This document shows, in pieces, positions 1 through 8,175 of a stretch of DNA of 64,000 nt. Below the pieces are notes generated by a model. It did no database searches and was not told the origin of the DNA. It worked only from the letters and a program-made list of their open reading frames with translations. Position 1 is the first letter of the stretch. Each line of letters opens with the position of its first letter. This stretch comes from Stenotrophomonas rhizophila (lineage in GTDB: Bacteria; Pseudomonadota; Gammaproteobacteria; Xanthomonadales; Xanthomonadaceae): assembly GCF_007667275.1 (NCBI RefSeq), contig NZ_VDQT01000001.1, positions 620,001 to 684,000 on the forward strand, given 5' to 3'. Position numbers and translations under genes: made by a program.

Positions 1-432
1 CAGCAGCACGCGGGCGCCAAGCAGCGCCTGCTGGCCGGCCACGCCGACCTGCGGCAACAGCAGGTGCCGGGAGTAGCGTTCGTTGAAATCGCGCTCGTCG
101 TCGCTCTGGATCGGCTGCACGAGCGGCAGGCCGGCGGCGCGCCAGGCGGTGGTACCGCCGTGGACGGAACTGACGTGGGGGTAGCCGAGACCGAGCAGGG
201 CCTGGGCGGCGTCCAGGGAGCGCCTGCCGCTCTGGCAGATCAGGATGAGCTCGCGGTCCGCGGACGGAAGGTGGGCGGAGGCATTCGCCTCGAGCTCCCC
301 TTTCGCGATGCCGAGCGCGCCTTCGGCCATGCCGGCGGCACGCTCGTGCGGTTCACGCACGTCGATCAGCAGCGCGCCGTGGAGGGTGCGTTGGTGGGCG
401 TGCTCGGGGCTGAGTTCGGGTACGGCGGTCAT
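1..432 (-). CDS. moeB: Rhodanese-MoeB/ThiF fusion, molybdopterin-synthase adenylyltransferase (5' part; C-terminus outside window)
   Basis: The first 144 residues are visible and the gene runs off the left edge. Residues about 10-105 form a rhodanese domain, with the active-site loop CQSGRRS carrying the persulfide cysteine. After a short linker, RYSRHLLLPQVG opens an E1-like ThiF/MoeB domain, which in this family adenylates the C-terminus of a small sulfur carrier such as MoaD or ThiS. Fusing the two suggests that sulfur transfer and carrier activation are coupled in molybdopterin (or thiamine) synthesis. In eukaryotic MOCS3 the rhodanese part is C-terminal; here it is N-terminal. The start is the ATG after a CATAAT box. 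The ATP-binding and zinc-binding parts lie outside the window, so the MoeB versus ThiF choice rests on family knowledge. Confidence 0.85.
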   Translation of the reverse strand, partial: MTAVPELSPEHAHQRTLHGALLIDVREPHERAAGMAEGALGIAKGELEANASAHLPSADRELILICQSGRRSLDAAQALLGLGYPHVSSVHGGTTAWRAAGLPLVQPIQSDDERDFNERYSRHLLLPQVGVAGQQALLGARVLL

Positions 433-437
433 GGCCC

Positions 438-443
438 ATTATG
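438..443 (-). promoter_or_regulatory. -10 box of a probable leaderless promoter for moeB
   Basis: CATAAT (5 of 6 to consensus) lies 5 nt before the ATG of the rhodanese-MoeB gene, so initiation would fall on or next to the start codon. I see no clear Shine-Dalgarno sequence. No strong -35 was found. Confidence 0.4.
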
Positions 444-462
444 GGCGGGTTGGGACCGCCTG

Positions 463-517
463 GGACACGCGTGGCGTGTCGCTACCGTGGGATGGCGTCC
501 CGGTGTCCCGGGACGCC
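463..517. repeat. SMAG palindrome (463-485, reverse) and an adjacent 10-bp-stem hairpin (494-517)
   Basis: 463-485 is an imperfect palindrome ending in CTAC, so its GTAG head is on the minus strand, as in Stenotrophomonas SMAG/REP elements. Next to it, GGCGTCCCGG at 494-503 pairs perfectly with 508-517 around a TGTC loop. Both lie in the 92-bp gap between der and moeB. The second hairpin may stop or stabilise the der transcript, but it has no T-run. Confidence 0.7.
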
Positions 518-524
518 ACGGGCC

Positions 525-1922
525 TCATCGGCCCTTTACGTGCCGGATCAGGCGCTTCTTCTTCGCGATCTGGCGATCGGTCAGCTGGTTCTTCTTGCCT
601 TCATAGGGGTTGGCGCCCTCGCGGAAGATGAACTGCACCGGGGTGCCGATCAGCTTGAAGCGCTTGCGGAAGAAGTTTTCCAGGTAGCGCTTGTAGGACT
701 CGGGCAGTTCCTTGAGGCGCGTACCGTGCACGATGAAGGTCGGCGGATTGGAACCACCCGGATGCACGTAGCGCAGCTTGGAGACGTGGCCGCGGATCGC
801 CGGCGGCGGGTTGGTCTCGTAGGCGATTTCCAGCGCCTTGTTGACTTCGCTGGTGCTGAACTCGTGCGTGGCCGAGGCGTGCGCCTGGTGGATCGCACGG
901 AACAGCTCGCGCAGCCCCGAACCATGCTTGGCCGAGATGCGCACGGTTTCCGCCCACGGCACGAAGCCCAGCTTGCGCGACACCAGCGCTTCGGCCTGCT
1001 CGCGCTGGTAGTCGGTCAAGCCGTCCCACTTGTTGATCGCCACCACCAGGGCACGCCCGGCGTCGAGCACCGCACCCAGCACGGTCGCGTCCTGGTCGGT
1101 CACGCCTTCGCTGGCGTCCAGCATCAGCACCGCCACCTGGCACTGCTCGATCGCCTGCAGGGTCTTGATGACGCTGAACTTCTCGACCACTTCTTCGACC
1201 CGGCCCCGGCGACGCAGGCCGGCGGTGTCGATCAGGCGGTATTCGCGGCCATCGCGCTCCAGGTCCACCGCGATCGAATCGCGGGTGGTGCCCGGCACTT
1301 CCGAAGCGATCATCCGCTCCTCGCCGAGGATGCGGTTGACCAGCGTCGACTTGCCCACGTTGGGGCGGCCGACGAAGGCAATGCGCATCCGGTTCGGATC
1401 GTTGTCCATCTCCTCGCCGCTGCCCTCTTCGGGCAGGCGCTGGACCACTTCTTCAAGCAGGTCGTCCAGTCCCTGGCGATGCGCCGCCGACACGGTCAGC
1501 ATCTCACTGAACCCGTAGCGGGCGAACTCCGCGCGGACGGTGTCTTCGTTGGTGCCGTCGATCTTGTTGATCAGCAGCAGGGTCGGCCGCGACAGCTTGC
1601 GCAGCCAGGACAGGATCTCGTCATCCAGCGCGGAGGTGCCATCACGGGCATCCACCACGAACAGGATCAGATCGGCTTCACCCGCGGCAGCGCGGGCCTG
1701 GTCGGCGGTAGCGCCGGCCAGACCTTCGTCATCCTCCGAGATACCGCCCGTGTCGACGACGAGGAAATGGTTGTCCTCGTCCAGACGGCAGACACCATAG
1801 TTGCGGTCCCGGGTGACGCCGGGCTGGTCATGGACCAGGGCGTCACGGGTACGGGTCAGCGCATTGAAAATGGTGGACTTGCCGACGTTCGGCCGTCCAA
1901 CCAGGGCGACCAAGGGCAGCAT
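525..1922 (-). CDS. der: GTPase Der (ribosome assembly)
   Basis: This 465-residue protein has two tandem TrmE/Era-type GTPase domains, each with the P-loop GRPNVGKST (about residues 9 and 182), and a C-terminal KH-like domain. That architecture is unique to Der/EngA. Der acts in maturation of the 50S ribosomal subunit and is essential in the bacteria tested. The length matches the family (about 460-490). The basic lysine/arginine-rich C-terminus is typical. It is the last gene of the ndk-to-der block and starts 12 bp after the bamB stop, so co-transcription is likely. Confidence 0.97.
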   Translation of the reverse strand: MLPLVALVGRPNVGKSTIFNALTRTRDALVHDQPGVTRDRNYGVCRLDEDNHFLVVDTGGISEDDEGLAGATADQARAAAGEADLILFVVDARDGTSALDDEILSWLRKLSRPTLLLINKIDGTNEDTVRAEFARYGFSEMLTVSAAHRQGLDDLLEEVVQRLPEEGSGEEMDNDPNRMRIAFVGRPNVGKSTLVNRILGEERMIASEVPGTTRDSIAVDLERDGREYRLIDTAGLRRRGRVEEVVEKFSVIKTLQAIEQCQVAVLMLDASEGVTDQDATVLGAVLDAGRALVVAINKWDGLTDYQREQAEALVSRKLGFVPWAETVRISAKHGSGLRELFRAIHQAHASATHEFSTSEVNKALEIAYETNPPPAIRGHVSKLRYVHPGGSNPPTFIVHGTRLKELPESYKRYLENFFRKRFKLIGTPVQFIFREGANPYEGKKNQLTDRQIAKKKRLIRHVKGR

Positions 1923-1934
1923 CGCGGTAACTCC

Positions 1935-3143
1935 TTATTGTGCCAACCGGAATGCGGTCAGCTTTCCATCAACGTTCTGCACCAGCAGAATCCCATCGGC
2001 GACCACTGGCTGCGCCAGCAGGGCATCGCCGCCACTCTTGGCGCGCCCGGCGAACTCGCCGTTGTCCGTGCGCAGCCAGTGCAGGTAGCCCTTGTAGTCA
2101 CCGACTACAACGTAATCGCCCTGCACCACCGGCCCGGTCAGCGAGCGGCGGGCCAGCCCGGTCTGCGACCACATGGCAGTGCCACTGGCCTTGTCCAGCC
2201 CGAACACGCCACCCTTGTTGTCGGTGACGAACACATTGCCCGAGGTCAGGGCGACGCCACCGGCGCCACCGTGATCGCGCGCCCACAGCGGACGGCCGGT
2301 CGGGCCTTCGATCGCCATGGTCTGGTTCTTGAAGCTGCTCACGAACAGGGTGTTGCCTTCCAGCACCGGGGCGCCGTCCACGTCGGACATGCGCTCCAGC
2401 TCGGTGCGGCCTTCGCCGTTGGCGACCATCTGGTCCCACACGGTGCGGCCGTCCTGCATCCCCAGCGCCGAGACGCTGCCATCGTCATTGCCGATGAACA
2501 GCACGCCGGGGCCCGCCACCACCGGCGCGTTGCCGCGCACGGTCAGCGCGGGCAGCTCACGCGGGTTGAACCACTTCTGCGTGCCGTTGCCGGCATCGAA
2601 GGCGGTCACCCGGCCGTCGTTGCTGCGCACGAACACGATGCCCTGGCCCACGGCCGGGGCGGAAATCACTTCGCCGGGGACCTTGGCGCGCCACTTTTCG
2701 GTGCCATCGTTGGCATCCAGTGCGATCACCTGGCCGTCCAGCGTGCCGATCACCACCAGCCCGTCGCCCACGCCCGGTCCACCGGACAGACGCAGCTTCG
2801 GCTGCTTCTTGACCTTGGCCGGTTCATAGGTCCACACGGTCTTGCCGGTCTGCAGGTCCAGCGCATGCACGCCACCGGTGATTGCCGCCGCGTATACGCG
2901 GCCGTCGGCCACGACCGGACCCTGGCGCACGCCGATGCGCTTCTCGCCCTTGCCCAGGTTGGTGCTCCAGACCCGGTCGACCTTGACGGTCGGCTCGAAC
3001 TTGACCAGCTCCGCCGGTTCCAGTGCCTTCTTGGCCTCTGCGTCCTTGCCCGCGAACCAGCCCTTGACGGTGCTGCAGCCGGACAGCGCCACGCCCATCA
3101 GGACCAGGGTGGCAACGCGCTTGATCATGACCATCTGTTTCAT
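1935..3143 (-). CDS. bamB: Outer membrane protein assembly factor BamB (lipoprotein)
   Basis: BamB is the beta-propeller lipoprotein of the BAM complex that folds outer-membrane beta-barrels. The 402-residue product begins with a signal peptide and lipobox (LSGC, lipidated cysteine about residue 23). PQQ-like beta-propeller repeats follow, with recurrent patterns such as ALDLQTGKTVW and ALDANDGTEKW. It should be anchored to the inner leaflet of the outer membrane. Its ATG overlaps the yfgM stop as TAATG, so the two are translationally coupled. A yfgM-bamB-der order is usual in Gammaproteobacteria. Confidence 0.96.
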   Translation of the reverse strand: MKQMVMIKRVATLVLMGVALSGCSTVKGWFAGKDAEAKKALEPAELVKFEPTVKVDRVWSTNLGKGEKRIGVRQGPVVADGRVYAAAITGGVHALDLQTGKTVWTYEPAKVKKQPKLRLSGGPGVGDGLVVIGTLDGQVIALDANDGTEKWRAKVPGEVISAPAVGQGIVFVRSNDGRVTAFDAGNGTQKWFNPRELPALTVRGNAPVVAGPGVLFIGNDDGSVSALGMQDGRTVWDQMVANGEGRTELERMSDVDGAPVLEGNTLFVSSFKNQTMAIEGPTGRPLWARDHGGAGGVALTSGNVFVTDNKGGVFGLDKASGTAMWSQTGLARRSLTGPVVQGDYVVVGDYKGYLHWLRTDNGEFAGRAKSGGDALLAQPVVADGILLVQNVDGKLTAFRLAQ

Positions 3144-3781
3144 TACACCGACTCCGCGGGGTCGGCGACGGTGCCACCGGCATCCATCACCTTGGTTTCC
3201 AGGACACGCCGCTGCGGCGCTGCCACGTCCAGCGTCTTGAGCGCCTTCTCATACAGCCCACGGGCCTCGTCACGCTTGCCCGATGCGATCAGCGCGTCGC
3301 CATGGATCTCCAGGCTGGCGCTGTCGGTCGCATCGCCGAGCAGCTTGATGGCTTCATCGTGCTTGCCGGTGGCGATCAGCAGGCGCGCGATGCGCTGGTT
3401 GATCGCAGGCTTGAACGCGGGGTCGGCGTCGATCGCGCGCAGGGTCGCCAGCGCCTCTTCATCCTTGCCGGCCTCGACCTGCGCCTTGGCCAGCTGCAGT
3501 GCCGCCAGGTCGGCGTAGATCTTGGCCTTGGTGCCATCCAGATCCTTCACGCCCTTGGCCGCTTCATCCAGCTTGTTGTCCTCGAGCTGCTTGAGCACCG
3601 CCTGGTACTGCGCGTTGGCGCCGGTCAGGTGACTGCCCTGCTCCTTCTGCCACCACTGCCAGCCGGCAATGCCGCCGATGGCGATGGCCACGCCGGCAAT
3701 GATGCTCACACCGTTGTTCCGCAGCCAGCTGCGGACGCGTTCACTTTGTTCGTGCTCGTCGAGCAGGTCGTCGATCGCCAT
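3143..3781 (-). CDS. yfgM: YfgM-family tetratricopeptide protein (SecYEG-associated)
   Basis: This 212-residue protein has an N-terminal cytoplasmic stretch (MAIDDLLDEHEQSERVRSWL), one membrane helix at about residues 24-43, and a periplasmic TPR-like domain. In E. coli, YfgM binds the SecYEG translocon with PpiD and helps hand over periplasmic substrates. Length and layout match the family. It overlaps bamB by one base. The start is the first ATG, about 70 bp downstream of the rodZ stop. In many relatives ispG and hisS sit between rodZ and this gene; here they do not. Confidence 0.9.
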   Translation of the reverse strand: MAIDDLLDEHEQSERVRSWLRNNGVSIIAGVAIAIGGIAGWQWWQKEQGSHLTGANAQYQAVLKQLEDNKLDEAAKGVKDLDGTKAKIYADLAALQLAKAQVEAGKDEEALATLRAIDADPAFKPAINQRIARLLIATGKHDEAIKLLGDATDSASLEIHGDALIASGKRDEARGLYEKALKTLDVAAPQRRVLETKVMDAGGTVADPAESV

Positions 3782-3850
3782 GCGTACTCTCGCCCCTGCC
3801 GGTCAGGAGGGACTGTTTGAATTGGACTGTCGAAACAGTAGAAACGCGGC

Positions 3851-4717
3851 TCAGTGTGAAACCGGAGCCACGGAGCCGTCAGAGGATACCGTAAAGCGTG
3901 CCACGTTGGCTCGCTGGTACGGTGAAAGGTCGACGATAGTGCCGGCCTGCTGAACCTCGACCGCCGACGCGTTGCCCAGCACCATGCGGGCCACCTGGCC
4001 GGGGCTGAACGTGCGGGTTTCGCCCGATTTGACCAGGGCCTTTTCCACGGTACTGCCATCCGGCGCGGCAATGTCCACCCAGCTGTCGCCCTTGAACTGC
4101 AGGCTCAGCGCACCCGCCGGCGCCGGCGCGGGGGCATTCGGCCGCGGCACCGGGGTCAGCGAGGCCAGGTACGGGGCCGACGGGGTGGCCGGCGCAGCGG
4201 CGGGCGCTGCGGTATTCGCTGGCTGCGTGGCCGGCGCATCCGAACCCGCAACCGGAACCGCCGCCGGAATCACGTCCAGCGACGCGGTGTTGGGCGTCGG
4301 CGCGGTACCGTCGAAATGGCCGCGGGTGGCGAACCAGACCGGCACCGCCAGTACTGCGGTGATACCCACGTACAGGGCGCGACGCCCCAGGCTTTCGGCA
4401 ATACGCCGTGCCCGCGGGGTGTGCGTGTGGCTGACAAGTTGCGGCGGCACCACCGGTCCGATCCGGGACTGGTCCAGCACTTCACCCAGGTCGACCTTGA
4501 GCAGGCGCGCATAGCTCTTCAGCTGGCCGCGGACAAACACCGGCGCGCCAAGGCGGTCCCACTGCTCGGCCTCCAGCGACTTCACCACCTGCACCGGCAT
4601 GCGCAGGGTCTGCCCTACTTCCTCGAGCGTCAGCCCTGCCGCTTCACGCGCCTGGCGGAGGCGGGCCCCACAGCCGGCCGCGGTATCAAGTGCGCTCACA
4701 GTCTGGTCATCAATCAC
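3851..4717 (-). CDS. rodZ: Cytoskeleton protein RodZ
   Basis: This 288-residue protein has a Cro/CI-type helix-turn-helix at about residues 15-75, with LTLEEVGQTLRMPVQVVKSLE and the RodZ-typical FVRGQLKSYARLL. One membrane helix follows at about 113-133, then a Pro/Ala-rich periplasmic linker and a C-terminal DUF4115 domain (DSWVDI, GQVARMVLGNASAV). RodZ links MreB filaments to the cell-wall elongation complex and sets rod shape. It starts 6 bp after the pilW stop, in the same operon. Confidence 0.94.
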   Translation of the reverse strand: MIDDQTVSALDTAAGCGARLRQAREAAGLTLEEVGQTLRMPVQVVKSLEAEQWDRLGAPVFVRGQLKSYARLLKVDLGEVLDQSRIGPVVPPQLVSHTHTPRARRIAESLGRRALYVGITAVLAVPVWFATRGHFDGTAPTPNTASLDVIPAAVPVAGSDAPATQPANTAAPAAAPATPSAPYLASLTPVPRPNAPAPAPAGALSLQFKGDSWVDIAAPDGSTVEKALVKSGETRTFSPGQVARMVLGNASAVEVQQAGTIVDLSPYQRANVARFTVSSDGSVAPVSH

Positions 4718-4723
4718 AATGCT

Positions 4724-5521
4724 TCAACCCCGGGATTTAGGAGCCGCATCCTGCGGAAATTCTTCGCGAATTCGCTGCAGATAGCGACCGGATGCCACTG
4801 TGTCACCAAGCTGCGCCTCGATCTGAGAGGCAAGTTGTAACACGGAACGCGTGGCCGGTGCAGCCGACAGACGCCGTTGCACGAAGGCCCGGGCCTCGAA
4901 ATAGCGGGCCTGGGCGTACTCGCTGCGGGCCATCGATTCGAGCGCATATGGGTTGGCCGGATCCAGCGCCAGCGCCCGGCGCAGGTCGCGCGCCGCGCGC
5001 TCCGGCTGCCCGGCATCCAGTGCACAGCCACCCGCGTTGGCGAGCGCGGCGCCCGGGGTGCGATAGCCCGGCGCGGCCACGGCGCGATCGAAGAAGGTCA
5101 ACGCCTCTGCGTAGCGGGCCTGGCCGCACAGCCAGGCACCATAGTTGTTGAGCACATTGCCGTCGTTCGGGGCCAGCTCGGCCGCCTTCTGGAACAGCGG
5201 GCCGGCCTCGGCGGTCGCGCCGCGCTGGGTCGCCAGCGCCGCCAGCAGCACGTAGGCATCCGGCCGTCCCGGCTCCAGCTTGAGCGCGTTCTTCGCGCGC
5301 TTCTCGGCCATCTCGGACTGCCCGCTGCGCAGCGCTTCCGCCGCCAGCGTGAGCTGGTCCTGGTAGTTGACCCGGCGCCGGGTGTCGGCGCTGTCGCGGG
5401 CCACGTACTCCGGTGCGACCCCGAGGGGTGCGCTCATGGGTTTGACACCCTTGCTGCCACAGCCGGCAATTGCCAGCGCGACGAAAACAACGGCTGGCAA
5501 TCGAAGGTCAGGCAGCGGCAT
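4724..5521 (-). CDS. pilW: Type IV pilus biogenesis/stability lipoprotein PilW (PilF)
   Basis: PilW/PilF is the outer-membrane pilotin needed for PilQ secretin multimerisation and twitching motility. The 265-residue product has a short signal sequence with lipobox (AIAGC, cysteine about residue 21) and then TPR repeats, for example [21 protein letters not shown]. The start MPLPDLRLP is preferred to upstream in-frame codons because it sits directly before the signal peptide. It overlaps the end of rlmN by 14 bp. It lies between rlmN and rodZ as in other Gammaproteobacteria. fimX, another pilus gene, is at 44333. Confidence 0.92.
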   Translation of the reverse strand: MPLPDLRLPAVVFVALAIAGCGSKGVKPMSAPLGVAPEYVARDSADTRRRVNYQDQLTLAAEALRSGQSEMAEKRAKNALKLEPGRPDAYVLLAALATQRGATAEAGPLFQKAAELAPNDGNVLNNYGAWLCGQARYAEALTFFDRAVAAPGYRTPGAALANAGGCALDAGQPERAARDLRRALALDPANPYALESMARSEYAQARYFEARAFVQRRLSAAPATRSVLQLASQIEAQLGDTVASGRYLQRIREEFPQDAAPKSRG

Positions 5522-6713
5522 CCCGGTTTTTCCCGTCCTGGAGCGTCTTGTTGAACTCGGCCTGGCGACGCGTGCGGTCCATGACCTGGCCCTTGAGCTG
5601 GCCACAGGCGGCGTCGATGTCGTCGCCGCGGGTACGCCGCACCATGGTCAGGACCTGCGAATCGAGCAGGATCTTCTGGAACGCGCGGATCTCGGCATCC
5701 CCGGAACGCTCGTAGCGCGTGCCCGGGAACGGATTGAACGGAATCAGGTTGACCTTGCCCGAGTGCGCGGCCTGCACCGCGTTGTCGAACTGCCGCATCA
5801 GCCGGGCCAGCTGGCGGGCGTGCTCGGGCTGGTCGTTGATGCCCTTCATCAGGGTGTATTCGAACGTCACCGATTCGCGGCGCTTGTTGGCACGCAGGTA
5901 GCGCGCGCACGACGCCATCAGTTCGACGATGGGGTACTTCTTGTTGAGCGGCACCAGGGTCTCGCGCAGCGCATCGTTCGGCGCATGCAGCGACACCGCC
6001 AGCGACACATCGCTTTCGGCCGACAGGCGGTCGATCTGCGGCACCAGGCCGGAGGTCGACAGGGTCACGCGCTTGTTGGCCAGGCCGTAGCCCAGGTCGT
6101 CGCGCATCACGTTCATGGCGCGCACGACGTTGTCGAAATTCATCAACGGCTCGCCCATGCCCATCATCACCACGTTGGTGAGGCGACGCTGCTTGTGCGG
6201 GATGTTGCCCAGGTGGCGCGCAGCCACCCACACCTGGCCGATGATCTCGGCGGTGGACAGGTTGCGGTTGAAGCCCTGGGTGGCCGTCGAACAGAAGGTG
6301 CAGTTCAGCGCACAGCCGACCTGCGAGGACACGCACAGCGTGCCGCGGTTCTTGTCCGGGATGTACACCGCTTCGATCGCGTTCTTGCCGTCGGTACCCA
6401 TGGCCAGCAGCCACTTGTGGGTGCCGTCGGCCGAGGGCTTGTCGAACACGATGTTCGGAACGCGGACCTCGGCATGCTGCTTCAGCTTGCTGCGCAGCGC
6501 CTTGCCCAGGTCGGTCATTTCATCGAAGTCGGTGACGTAGTGGTGGTGGATCCACTTCATTACCTGGTGGGCACGGTAGCGCGCTTCGCCGAGGGTCTCG
6601 GCGAAGAAGCGCTCCAGGCCCTCGCGATCGAGGTCGAGCAGGTTCTGCTTGGCCACCGGCGCGCCTTCGGCGAGCACGATGGGGATGGCGGTGGGCTGTA
6701 CGACCTCGTTCAC
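5508..6713 (-). CDS. rlmN: 23S rRNA/tRNA (adenine-C2)-methyltransferase RlmN
   Basis: RlmN methylates C2 of A2503 in 23S rRNA and A37 in some tRNAs by radical-SAM chemistry. The [4Fe-4S] motif CALNCTFC is at about residues 137-144, followed by [10 protein letters not shown]; the family also uses a conserved cysteine near the C-terminus. The start chosen is GTG at 6713 (VNEVVQPTA), giving 401 residues. The open frame extends upstream but overlaps ndk with no family similarity. GTG also leaves a normal 10-bp gap after the ndk stop. The 3' end overlaps pilW. Confidence 0.95.
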   Translation of the reverse strand: MNEVVQPTAIPIVLAEGAPVAKQNLLDLDREGLERFFAETLGEARYRAHQVMKWIHHHYVTDFDEMTDLGKALRSKLKQHAEVRVPNIVFDKPSADGTHKWLLAMGTDGKNAIEAVYIPDKNRGTLCVSSQVGCALNCTFCSTATQGFNRNLSTAEIIGQVWVAARHLGNIPHKQRRLTNVVMMGMGEPLMNFDNVVRAMNVMRDDLGYGLANKRVTLSTSGLVPQIDRLSAESDVSLAVSLHAPNDALRETLVPLNKKYPIVELMASCARYLRANKRRESVTFEYTLMKGINDQPEHARQLARLMRQFDNAVQAAHSGKVNLIPFNPFPGTRYERSGDAEIRAFQKILLDSQVLTMVRRTRGDDIDAACGQLKGQVMDRTRRQAEFNKTLQDGKNRDAAA

Positions 6714-6723
6714 GGCATTACTC

Positions 6724-7149
6724 TCAGCGCGAGACCACTTCGGTCGCGGCGAAGAAGTACGCGATTTCAATCGCGGCATTCTCGACCGAGTCCGAGCCGT
6801 GGGCGGCATTGGCATCGATGGAATCGGCGAAGTCGGCGCGGATGGTACCCGGCGCAGCGTCCTTCGGATTGGTGGCGCCCAGCAGGTCGCGGTGGGCCAG
6901 CACGGCGTTCTCGCCTTCCAGCGCCTGGATCATCACCGGGCCGGAGATCATGAACTCGACCAGCGCGTTGAAGAACGGACGCTCGCGATGCACGGCGTAG
7001 AAGCCTTCGGCTTCGCGGCGCGACAGCTGCTTGTACTTGGCGGCCACGACCTTCAGGCCAGCCTTTTCGAAGCGGGCGTAGATTTCGCCGATGACGTTCT
7101 TGGCGACGGCGTCCGGCTTGATGATGGAAAGGGTGCGCTCCAGCGCCAT
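6724..7149 (-). CDS. ndk: Nucleoside diphosphate kinase
   Basis: This 141-residue NDK converts NDPs to NTPs through a phosphohistidine intermediate. The sequence opens with [15 protein letters not shown] and carries the catalytic histidine in AAHGSDS (about residue 117). It is the first gene of the ndk-rlmN-pilW-rodZ-yfgM-bamB-der block. Its 5' leader contains an intrinsic-terminator-like hairpin (7198-7226), annotated separately, which could control readthrough. Confidence 0.97.
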   Translation of the reverse strand: MALERTLSIIKPDAVAKNVIGEIYARFEKAGLKVVAAKYKQLSRREAEGFYAVHRERPFFNALVEFMISGPVMIQALEGENAVLAHRDLLGATNPKDAAPGTIRADFADSIDANAAHGSDSVENAAIEIAYFFAATEVVSR

Positions 7150-7197
7150 GGGAAGTTCTCCGTTGGGCGGGCCACTGATCGGCCCGAGAGTAACATG

Positions 7198-7226
7198 AAA
7201 AAAACCCGCGTCAAAACGCGGGCTTA
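7198..7226 (-). terminator. Intrinsic-terminator-like hairpin in the ndk leader
   Basis: On the minus strand, AGCCCGCG and CGCGGG form a GC stem with a TTTTGA loop, directly followed by seven T. This is a complete intrinsic terminator. No gene ends just upstream on this strand, and the ndk ATG lies about 50 nt downstream. It could be an attenuator in the ndk leader or the end of a very short RNA. Confidence 0.6.
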
Positions 7227-7245
7227 GCCTATATACGTGGTGGGG

Positions 7246-7275
7246 ATTCTACAGGGTCGCGGGGCGTGATGCCAT
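7246..7275 (-). promoter_or_regulatory. Candidate sigma-70 promoter upstream of ndk
   Basis: TAGAAT at 7251-7246 (minus) matches the -10 consensus at 5 of 6 positions. ATGGCA 18 bp upstream matches the -35 at 4 of 6. Transcription would begin about 13 nt before the hairpin at 7198-7226. The match is modest. Confidence 0.35.
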
Positions 7276-7330
7276 GGTGTCCGTGGGCGCGGGTGGCCGG
7301 CGGGGTGTGCGCTGCGTTCAGGATCCGGAC

Positions 7331-7353
7331 CGCCACGCAGGGCGTGGCGCTAC
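7331..7353 (-). repeat. SMAG palindrome (GTAG on minus strand)
   Basis: CGCCACGC and GGCGTGGCG form a short hairpin ending in CTAC, so the GTAG head is on the minus strand. It lies in the 299-bp gap between the divergent ndk and psrA-like genes. Apart from this element, the ndk leader hairpin, the promoter candidate and the operator, I see nothing else in the gap. Confidence 0.75.
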
Positions 7354-7413
7354 GTGAACGGTTGCCTTCGCGTGCTGCGGCGCAGCATGCCTCTGCCGGC
7401 GACCGGGTCTAAT

Positions 7414-7431
7414 ATCAAACAATCGTTTGAT
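7414..7431 (+). promoter_or_regulatory. Operator: PsrA-type inverted repeat overlapping a -10 box
   Basis: ATCAAAC-AATC-GTTTGAT is a perfect 7-bp inverted repeat with a 4-bp spacer. It fits the Pseudomonas PsrA recognition pattern, C/G-AAAC-N2-4-GTTT-G/C. A possible -10 (TAATAT, 7410-7415) overlaps its left edge, and the TetR-family gene starts 18 bp downstream. The arrangement suggests autorepression together with control of the fatty-acid degradation genes behind it. Confidence 0.7.
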
Positions 7432-7448
7432 TGAACCCTGCCCCGCCC

Positions 7449-8126
7449 ATGGCCAAGCCCGCCCACTTTTCCACCAAGGACCGCATTCTCGGCGCCGCCG
7501 AGGAGCTGTTCGCCCTGCACGGGTTCGCCGGGACCTCGCTGCGTCAGGTGACGAGCCAGGCGGACGTGAACATCGCCGCGGTCAACTACCACTTCGGGTC
7601 CAAGGAAAACCTGGTCAACGAGGTATTCCGTCGCCGCATGGACGAGATGACCGCCGCCCGGCTGTCCCAGCTGGAGCTCGCCCGGCGTGGGCATCCTGGT
7701 GAACTGCGGCCGGTCCTGGCCGCCTTCGTCGAACCGGCCCTGGCCATGGCCCAGGACCGCCAGACCGGCGGTGCGTTCGTGCGGGTCATCGCCCGCGCCT
7801 ACGCGGAAAAGAACGACAACCTGCGCAAGTTCCTGTCCGACCACTACGGCCACGTGCTGCGTGAGTTCGGCAAGGCGATCGCGGCCTGCGTGCCCGGCCT
7901 GAGCAAGGAAGAGCTGTACTGGCGACTGGATTTCCTTGCCGGCGCGCTCACCTATGCAATGGCCGACTTCGGCCTGATCAAGCGTCCCGCCGGTGTCACC
8001 GAAGCGGCGCATCGTGCGCATGCGGCCCAGGAGCTGATCCATTTCGCCGAGGCCGGGTTCCGCGCCAGCGCGGCCACCGGCCCTGCACCGTCCTTCCCAG
8101 CTGTTGAATCTCCTTCCACCCCGTAG
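7449..8126 (+). CDS. psrA: TetR-family regulator, PsrA-like (fatty-acid responsive)
   Basis: This 225-residue TetR-type repressor has its DNA-binding part at about residues 8-55, including GTSLRQVTSQADVNIAAVNY and HFGSKENLV. The C-terminal ligand domain is all-helical, as in PsrA/CerR-like regulators. The PsrA assignment rests on three points: the family, a matching operator directly upstream, and beta-oxidation genes directly downstream. By analogy, long-chain fatty acids or acyl-CoAs would release it from DNA. The ATG at 7449 is preferred to the TTG at 7431, which lies inside the operator. Its stop codon TAG is part of a degenerate SMAG element. The symbol is by analogy. Confidence 0.75.
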   Translation: MAKPAHFSTKDRILGAAEELFALHGFAGTSLRQVTSQADVNIAAVNYHFGSKENLVNEVFRRRMDEMTAARLSQLELARRGHPGELRPVLAAFVEPALAMAQDRQTGGAFVRVIARAYAEKNDNLRKFLSDHYGHVLREFGKAIAACVPGLSKEELYWRLDFLAGALTYAMADFGLIKRPAGVTEAAHRAHAAQELIHFAEAGFRASAATGPAPSFPAVESPSTP

Positions 8127-8147
8127 AGCCCGGCCCTGCCTGGCTGC
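8123..8147 (+). repeat. Degenerate SMAG element at the psrA stop codon
   Basis: GTAG at 8123-8126 is followed by an imperfect AGCC(C)GG / CC(T)GGCT hairpin with one mismatch. The psrA stop TAG (8124-8126) is the last three bases of GTAG. The element sits in the 49-bp psrA-fadN junction. Confidence 0.5.
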
Positions 8148-8175
8148 TTGCAACGACCAACAAAGGCTTATCGAC

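Noticed and set aside
441..3518. Plus-strand open frame of about 1025 codons
   Set aside because: It is antisense to der and bamB, rich in His/Gln/Arg as expected from the reverse strand of a GC-rich gene, and has no recognisable domain. The minus-strand genes are unmistakable.
7198..7226. Hairpin read as a plus-strand terminator
   Set aside because: On plus, the T-run would precede the stem (as an A-run) and no gene ends there. Only the minus orientation makes a terminator.
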